DNA of 44,129 bases, taken from positions 1-44,129 of the forward strand of contig JAGOJU010000025.1 of NCBI GenBank assembly GCA_017994935.1. The letters run 5' to 3'. A program made the position numbers and the translations under genes. This document shows positions 39,997-44,129 of this stretch, in pieces. The DNA is from Opitutaceae bacterium (GTDB lineage Bacteria; Verrucomicrobiota; Verrucomicrobiia; Opitutales; Opitutaceae). The notes below the pieces were generated by a model. It worked only from the letters and a program-made list of their open reading frames with translations, ran no database searches and was not told the DNA's origin. Position 1 is the stretch's first letter, and each line of letters begins with the position of its first letter.

Positions 39997-40920
39997 ATGA
40001 AACTTTGCTCCTTTGTGCAACTCTGGTCTGCGGTGCCAACACCGCTGACACCGGATTTCAGCGTCGACATCCCTTCAGTTGAAAGAATGGTTCATCAGTC
40101 GGTGGATGAAGGCATGCGAGGCATTTTTCTCGCGGGTACCTGTGGAGAGGGGCCCTGGCTTCAGGATCGGGAAAGAGGCAGGTTGGTGCAGGCGGCGGCT
40201 GCGGCGGCTGGGGGAAGACTTAAGATTGCGGCCCAGGTCTCAGACAACTCGATCCCGCGCATTCTCGACAATGTTCGGCTCGTGGCGGAGGCCGGCGCCG
40301 ATTACGGCATAATCGCAGCTCCGACGACGATGATGAATGCGACGCCGGACCGCATTGCGGCGTTCTTTGAGGAGGCTGCTACCAGGAGCCCGTTGCCGGT
40401 GGGCATCTATGATCTCGGCCGGCATCGCCAGGTCATGATTCCCGAAAATCGATTGAAGGCCCTGTACCTGCTTCCCAACGTACACCTGGTAAAGGACAGT
40501 TCCGGCTCACCGGAACGGCGCGCCCAGGCTCTGGCCGCACAGCAAGAGAAGCCCTCGCTGGACCTATTCAATGGAGATGAGTTTCGCTGTTTCGAATATC
40601 TCCAGGCTGGTTACAATGGCTGCATGTTTGGCGGCGCAGTGGCGGTCGGCCGCCAGCTTGGCCGGATCGTGGCGTTGTTCGAGGCCGGTCGTGTCGATGA
40701 AGCGCGGGTGCTCGACGCGGAGATGAAATCCGTCCTTTACGGAATTTACGGCGGAGAGAAGATCGCCTGCTGGATGAGCGGGCTGAAATATTACCTGGTA
40801 CGCCGAGGTGTGTTTTCAACGGCAACCAATTTCCTTGACTATCCTCTCACTGAGCAGTGCCGGGCTTTCATTGAGGAATATCTTGCGTTGCGCATGCCGC
40901 AAGCGATGCCGGTTGACTGA
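39997..40920 (+). CDS. N-acetylneuraminate lyase/dihydrodipicolinate synthase family aldolase
   Basis: Protein of 307 residues, a cytoplasmic TIM-barrel class I aldolase. The pyruvate-binding loop reads GTCGEG (47-52; usually GTTGE), Tyr138 in VGIYDLG is the catalytic tyrosine and Lys166 in HLVKDSSG is the Schiff-base lysine. In context it would split N-acetylneuraminate into N-acetylmannosamine and pyruvate. Other members act on different 2-keto acids, and the residues that set NanA specificity are not clearly of the E. coli type. ATG 39997 is chosen because the frame upstream overlaps the divergent regulator. nanE/nanK-type genes for the next steps are not in the window. Confidence 0.85.
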   Translation: MKLCSFVQLWSAVPTPLTPDFSVDIPSVERMVHQSVDEGMRGIFLAGTCGEGPWLQDRERGRLVQAAAAAAGGRLKIAAQVSDNSIPRILDNVRLVAEAGADYGIIAAPTTMMNATPDRIAAFFEEAATRSPLPVGIYDLGRHRQVMIPENRLKALYLLPNVHLVKDSSGSPERRAQALAAQQEKPSLDLFNGDEFRCFEYLQAGYNGCMFGGAVAVGRQLGRIVALFEAGRVDEARVLDAEMKSVLYGIYGGEKIACWMSGLKYYLVRRGVFSTATNFLDYPLTEQCRAFIEEYLALRMPQAMPVD

Positions 40921-41395
40921 GCGTCGCTGCCGACATCCGGTCCATCTGCTTTGGCCTCAGAGGGCTCCGACTCTCAGCTCTCGCGAGTATGCTCCAGCTT
41001 CCTGACGCTGATCGCGCGGTCTGCAGGGGCGGATGCGCGGTTGCAGTCTGACGGCGTGGGCCGGCATCATGGCGCTGGGATAGTCATGCAGATGAGGTTG
41101 ACGGCGAGATTCTGACGCAGGCGGGCGCGGGCAAGAGAGGTACGCATGGAGGGGAAAAAGGGGAGTCGACGTCCAGCTGAACGAACGAGCGCGTGCATGA
41201 CACCTATGAGCTTTGGGAAAATGAGATGACCAGTTGCCACATGGATAGAAAGCAGAGGCTCGGAAAGTGGGCCTTCGCGGGACCCATTCCGGTTCTTGGT
41301 CATCAGAATTGCCCAGTTTTCCTGGTTTGCGGAGGATCAGGACCACAGCTGAAACTGGCCTTGACGGGAAAGCCCCTGCGCCCCCGCACCAAGAA
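40921..41395. other. 475-base stretch without a confident gene
   Basis: No open frame here has convincing protein-like sequence. A minus-strand frame (41067-41303) ends RTSLARARLRQNLAVNLI, then CMTIPAP, which may be a decayed fragment. Two short sites resemble the candidate operators: ATGACCAGT at 41226-41234 and CCAG/CTGG at 41313-41325. A promoter for the esterase/nanM/MFS genes may lie here. Confidence 0.5.
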
Positions 41396-42121
41396 ATGCG
41401 CTTTTTTACCCTCTTGTTTCTTTTCGGTTGTTTAGCCGCGTACGGGCAGTCCTCTTCGCCGGCGCGGATCGTGGCTTTTGGCGATTCCACGACGGCTCCA
41501 CGGGCATCCCTGACGGTCTACCCGGCCCTGCTGGAAAAGGAATTGAGTGCCCGTCTCGCCGTACCGTGCCAGATCGTCAATGCCGGCATACCCGGAAATA
41601 CCACCGCGATGGCACGGCAGCGTTTTGAAGCCGACGTCCTCGCGGTCCGTCCGGCACTGGTGATTATACAGTTCGGAATCAACGACTCGGCCTTTGATGT
41701 ATGGAAGAGTCCCCCGGCGACGACCCCCCGGGTTACGGTCGAGGATTATCGAAGGAATTTGCGTCATTTTGTGGAGGCGTCGCGCGCGACAGGCGCAGCG
41801 GTGATCCTCATGACTCCCAATCCTCTGAGATGGACGCCCGCCATGCAGAAAAAGTATGGCAAGCCGCCCTACGATCCGGCCCGGAGCGATGGCTTCAACC
41901 TGACGCTGGTTGCCTATGTCGACGCCATGCGCGCTCTGGCGAAGGAAATGAACGTGCCGCTGCTGGATGTGGCGAAAGTGTATGCTGCGCTCCCATGCCA
42001 GTCGGTCGACGCGTTGTTGCCGGATGGCATGCATCCCAGCCAGCGCGGCCACGACCTGGTGGCGCAGTTGCTGGCCGATGTGATATTGGGTACTCCGGAA
42101 CTGGCTGTATGCTTGAAGTGA
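41396..42121 (+). CDS. Secreted SGNH-hydrolase esterase (sialate O-acetylesterase candidate)
   Basis: Protein of 241 residues with a signal peptide (RFFTLLFLFGCLAAYGQ). SGNH blocks: nucleophile Ser31 in VAFGDSTT, block II Gly in NAGIPGNTT, block III Asn96 in FGINDS, and Asp210/His213 in LPDGMHPSQRGH. It would act in the periplasm, most likely removing O-acetyl groups from sialic acid (the NanS role) before the kelch protein and permease. Similar enzymes deacetylate other sugars. The start is taken at ATG 41396, directly before the signal peptide. Its last 13 bases overlap the start of the nanM-like gene, so the two are translationally coupled. Confidence 0.87.
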   Translation: MRFFTLLFLFGCLAAYGQSSSPARIVAFGDSTTAPRASLTVYPALLEKELSARLAVPCQIVNAGIPGNTTAMARQRFEADVLAVRPALVIIQFGINDSAFDVWKSPPATTPRVTVEDYRRNLRHFVEASRATGAAVILMTPNPLRWTPAMQKKYGKPPYDPARSDGFNLTLVAYVDAMRALAKEMNVPLLDVAKVYAALPCQSVDALLPDGMHPSQRGHDLVAQLLADVILGTPELAVCLK

Positions 42122-43281
42122 GTTTCATACGTTTTCGTTTCAGCCGTTTTCGAGTCCTGTTCGGTTTCGCCGCCGGCGCGGTGATGTTGTTCAACGCCCC
42201 GCTCATCGGGGGAAAACCCTCGGAGTCTTCCACCACCTTCATGTCTTTCTCCACAACATCTCAGCCTTCCGCGCATTCTTCTCCGAATGCAGTGTCACCC
42301 TCGTGGGAGCAGCTGCCCTCATATCCCCGAACACGTGGCGTCGCGGGAATCCTCGCCGGGATGCATCGCGGCGTTTTGATCGCCGCGGGTGGAGCCAATT
42401 TTCCGGAGCTGCCCCCGTGGGAAGGTGGGAAAAAGGCCTACTACGACGACATTCACGTGCTGCTGCCGGGAGCGAAGGAATGGCGTGCCGCCGGACAATT
42501 GCCGGAAGCCCGTGGATATTCCGCGGGGGTGTCGCTGCCCGACGGCGTGCTGCTGATCGGAGGAGAAGACGCGAACCGGGTGTTTGCCGACTCGCTATGG
42601 CTGCGCTGGGAAGGGGATCGCGTGGAGGTGACTCCTGGACCGGGCCTGCCAGCGGCGACGACCAGTCCGGTGGCGGCAGTTTTGGATGGATCGGTTTACG
42701 TGGCGGCTGGACATGCGGACGGTACCCCGCGATTGAGCCGGGCGGGCTTCTGGCGATGGGATCCGCGCCGTCCGACGGAAGGCTGGGTTCAACTGCCAGC
42801 ATGGCCGGGGCCCTCACGAGGGATGGCGGTGATGGCCGTGGCTGCCGGGAGCCTCTATTTGTTCACAGGCGGGGAACTCGCCAACGCCGAGGAGGGAAAG
42901 CCCCAGCTCACCTATCTATTGGACGCCTATCGTTACCAGGTGGTCTCCGGCTGGGAGAAACTTGCGGACATGCCGCATTCCGCCCTGGCCGCGCCATCGC
43001 CGGCGCCGGTGTCCGCGGATGGGAAACGGATTTTTCTGCTTGGCGGTGTCGACAACCGGCTCGCAGGCAAACAGCCGCGCGACACCCGCGTGCCCGATGG
43101 CATTCTCGTTTTCGATGTGACGACGGGCACCTGGCACGAGTCGGCGGAACGGTGGCCGGACCCGGTGGTGACGACACCGGCGGTGAAATCGGGCGACCAT
43201 TGGGTTTTTGTTTCCGGTGAAATCATGGCCGGCGTGCGCACGCCGCATGTCTGGCGCTGGCGCATTCCGCAGGAGGAGTAG
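42109..43281 (+). CDS. nanM: Kelch-repeat N-acetylneuraminate mutarotase-like protein (NanM family)
   Basis: Protein of 390 residues. An N-terminal membrane or signal segment (FRVLFGFAAGAVMLFNAPLI) leads into a six-bladed kelch propeller: WEQLPSYPRTRGVAGILAGM, then RGVLIAAGGANFPELPPWEG, EWRAAGQLPEARGYSAGVSL, VLLIGGEDANRVFADSLWLR, SLYLFTGGELAN, FLLGGVDNRLAG. The GGANFP stretch followed by a GKKxxYDDI segment is typical of NanM and its relatives. NanM speeds conversion of alpha- to beta-N-acetylneuraminate in the periplasm. The start ATG 42109 overlaps the esterase gene; ATG 42184 is a weaker alternative. Confidence 0.88.
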   Translation: MLEVSFIRFRFSRFRVLFGFAAGAVMLFNAPLIGGKPSESSTTFMSFSTTSQPSAHSSPNAVSPSWEQLPSYPRTRGVAGILAGMHRGVLIAAGGANFPELPPWEGGKKAYYDDIHVLLPGAKEWRAAGQLPEARGYSAGVSLPDGVLLIGGEDANRVFADSLWLRWEGDRVEVTPGPGLPAATTSPVAAVLDGSVYVAAGHADGTPRLSRAGFWRWDPRRPTEGWVQLPAWPGPSRGMAVMAVAAGSLYLFTGGELANAEEGKPQLTYLLDAYRYQVVSGWEKLADMPHSALAAPSPAPVSADGKRIFLLGGVDNRLAGKQPRDTRVPDGILVFDVTTGTWHESAERWPDPVVTTPAVKSGDHWVFVSGEIMAGVRTPHVWRWRIPQEE

Positions 43282-43289
43282 ACGGCGCC

Positions 43290-44129
43290 ATGAACGCGGC
43301 GAACGTATTGCCACGACGGGCCTGGCTGATTGTCGGGCTTCTTTGGTTTGTCGGCTGCCTCAACTACCTCGACCGCGTGATGATCACCACCATGCGCGAG
43401 TCGATCCTGGCGGAAATCCCGATGACGGATGCGCAGTTCGGGCTGCTCACCACGGTTTTTCTGCTCGTGTACGCTGTCTTCAGTCCCTTCGCGGGGTTCG
43501 TCGCCGACCGCTTCAACCGGAGCAGGGTGATCATCGTCAGCTTCATCACCTGGTCCGGCGTCACCTGGCTGACCGCACACGCGAAGAGTTACGAGCAGTT
43601 GCTGGCCACACGCGCGCTGATGGGCATCAGCGAGGCCTGTTACATCCCGGCCGCGCTTGCGTTGATCGCCGATTATCATCGCACCACCACCCGTTCGTTC
43701 GCGAACGGACTGCACCTCAGCGGCGTGATGGTTGGCAGCGGACTCGGCGGCTTGGGAGGATGGATTGCCGAGCGACAGGGCTGGGGCCATGCCTTTATGC
43801 TTTTTGGCCAGATCGGCATCGCGTTGGCGCTGGTACTGATCTTGTTTCTGCGTGACCGGCCCGCTGATCAGATGGGAGCCTCAAGCGGCGGCTCTATCCC
43901 TGCCGAGGCACCACCGGTACGGCTGGGGGAGGCGATGCAGAGCCTGCTGGGCAATACGAATTTCCTGCTCGCGCTGCTGTACTGGGGCCTGATGGGCGCG
44001 AGCGCGTGGGCGGTCGTGGGGTGGATGTCGACCTATCTCAATGAACAATTCAAGCTTGGGCAGGGGGTGGCGGGACTTTCGGCCACCGGCTATTACCAGA
44101 CTGCGGCGCTTGCGGGCGTCCTCGTTGGC
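43290..44129 (+). CDS. MFS transporter, probable sialate permease (cut by the window end)
   Basis: 280 residues are visible; the C-terminal half is outside. Twelve-helix MFS style: WLIVGLLWFVGCLNYLDRVM, then TDAQFGLLTTVFLLVYAVFS, the loop motif GFVADRFNRSRVIIVS (motif A), RALMGISEACYIPAALALIA, LSGVMVGSGLGGLGGWI. NYLDR plus this motif A is typical of the anion:cation symporter group, which includes sugar-acid permeases. A strong ribosome site AGGAGGAG lies at 43271-43278, within the end of nanM, unlike most genes here. By context it imports N-acetylneuraminate across the inner membrane. A possible remnant of a second copy's C-terminus lies at 36142-36288. Confidence 0.88.
   Translation, partial: MNAANVLPRRAWLIVGLLWFVGCLNYLDRVMITTMRESILAEIPMTDAQFGLLTTVFLLVYAVFSPFAGFVADRFNRSRVIIVSFITWSGVTWLTAHAKSYEQLLATRALMGISEACYIPAALALIADYHRTTTRSFANGLHLSGVMVGSGLGGLGGWIAERQGWGHAFMLFGQIGIALALVLILFLRDRPADQMGASSGGSIPAEAPPVRLGEAMQSLLGNTNFLLALLYWGLMGASAWAVVGWMSTYLNEQFKLGQGVAGLSATGYYQTAALAGVLVG

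Noticed and set aside
41067..41303. 78-codon minus-strand open frame in the gap before the esterase gene
   Set aside because: No recognisable domain, no promoter or ribosome site and a biased composition; noted in the gap entry only.
1..44129. CRISPR arrays, tRNA or rRNA genes, replication origin
   Set aside because: I looked for evenly spaced direct repeats, tRNA-like cloverleaf sequences and rRNA signatures and saw none.

Overview
The window looks like a high-GC Gram-negative chromosome, most likely Verrucomicrobiota and probably Opitutaceae. This is inferred from gene style, not from a marker gene: a compact type II secretion operon with a PilM/PilN-like fused GspL, a very large TonB-dependent receptor without a SusD partner, a two-NfeD plus flotillin operon, many ATGA start/stop overlaps and weak or absent Shine-Dalgarno sites. 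I see no rRNA, tRNA, CRISPR array or intact transposase.

Layout. 1-10401 (minus) is one type II secretion (T2SS) operon, read from right to left: a small secreted protein, then gspE, F, G, H, I, J, K, L, M, a GspC-like gene and gspD, which runs off the left edge. From 10579 to 25000 lie housekeeping genes: an aldose-epimerase-like protein, a membrane-protease/NfeD/FloA operon, a RodZ-like protein, FtsK, ManA, an AsmA-like protein, GrpE, DnaJ, phosphatidylserine decarboxylase, a two-domain rhodanese and SufE. From 25151 to the right end lies a sialic-acid (or related acidic sugar) utilisation locus: a sialidase-like BNR protein, a TonB-dependent receptor, a second large BNR/sialidase-like protein, a TIM-barrel glycosidase-like protein, a GntR/LacI-type regulator, an N-acetylneuraminate-lyase-family aldolase, a secreted SGNH esterase, a kelch NanM-like mutarotase and an MFS permease cut by the right edge. 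The proposed path is: secreted or periplasmic sialidases release the sugar, the receptor imports it across the outer membrane, the esterase and kelch protein process it in the periplasm, the MFS protein brings it into the cytoplasm and the lyase cleaves it.

The most unusual part is 33100-39940. The unit 'glycosidase-like gene convergent with regulator gene' occurs there three times in different states of decay. Copy A has the intact glycosidase gene and only the last ~34 codons of a regulator. Copy B has the last few bases of the glycosidase gene, a frameshifted C-terminal half of the regulator, and directly after it what looks like the C-terminal end of an MFS-type membrane protein. Copy C has a broken C-terminal part of the glycosidase gene and the intact regulator, followed by the intact lyase/esterase/nanM/MFS genes. 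Between A and B sits a nucleotidyltransferase/winged-helix pair of toxin-antitoxin or abortive-infection type, and between B and C sits a hipBA pair. Each has a perfect inverted repeat close to its first start codon. The simplest reading is a tandemly duplicated catabolic module that has collapsed by deletion, with addiction-type cassettes at both junctions.
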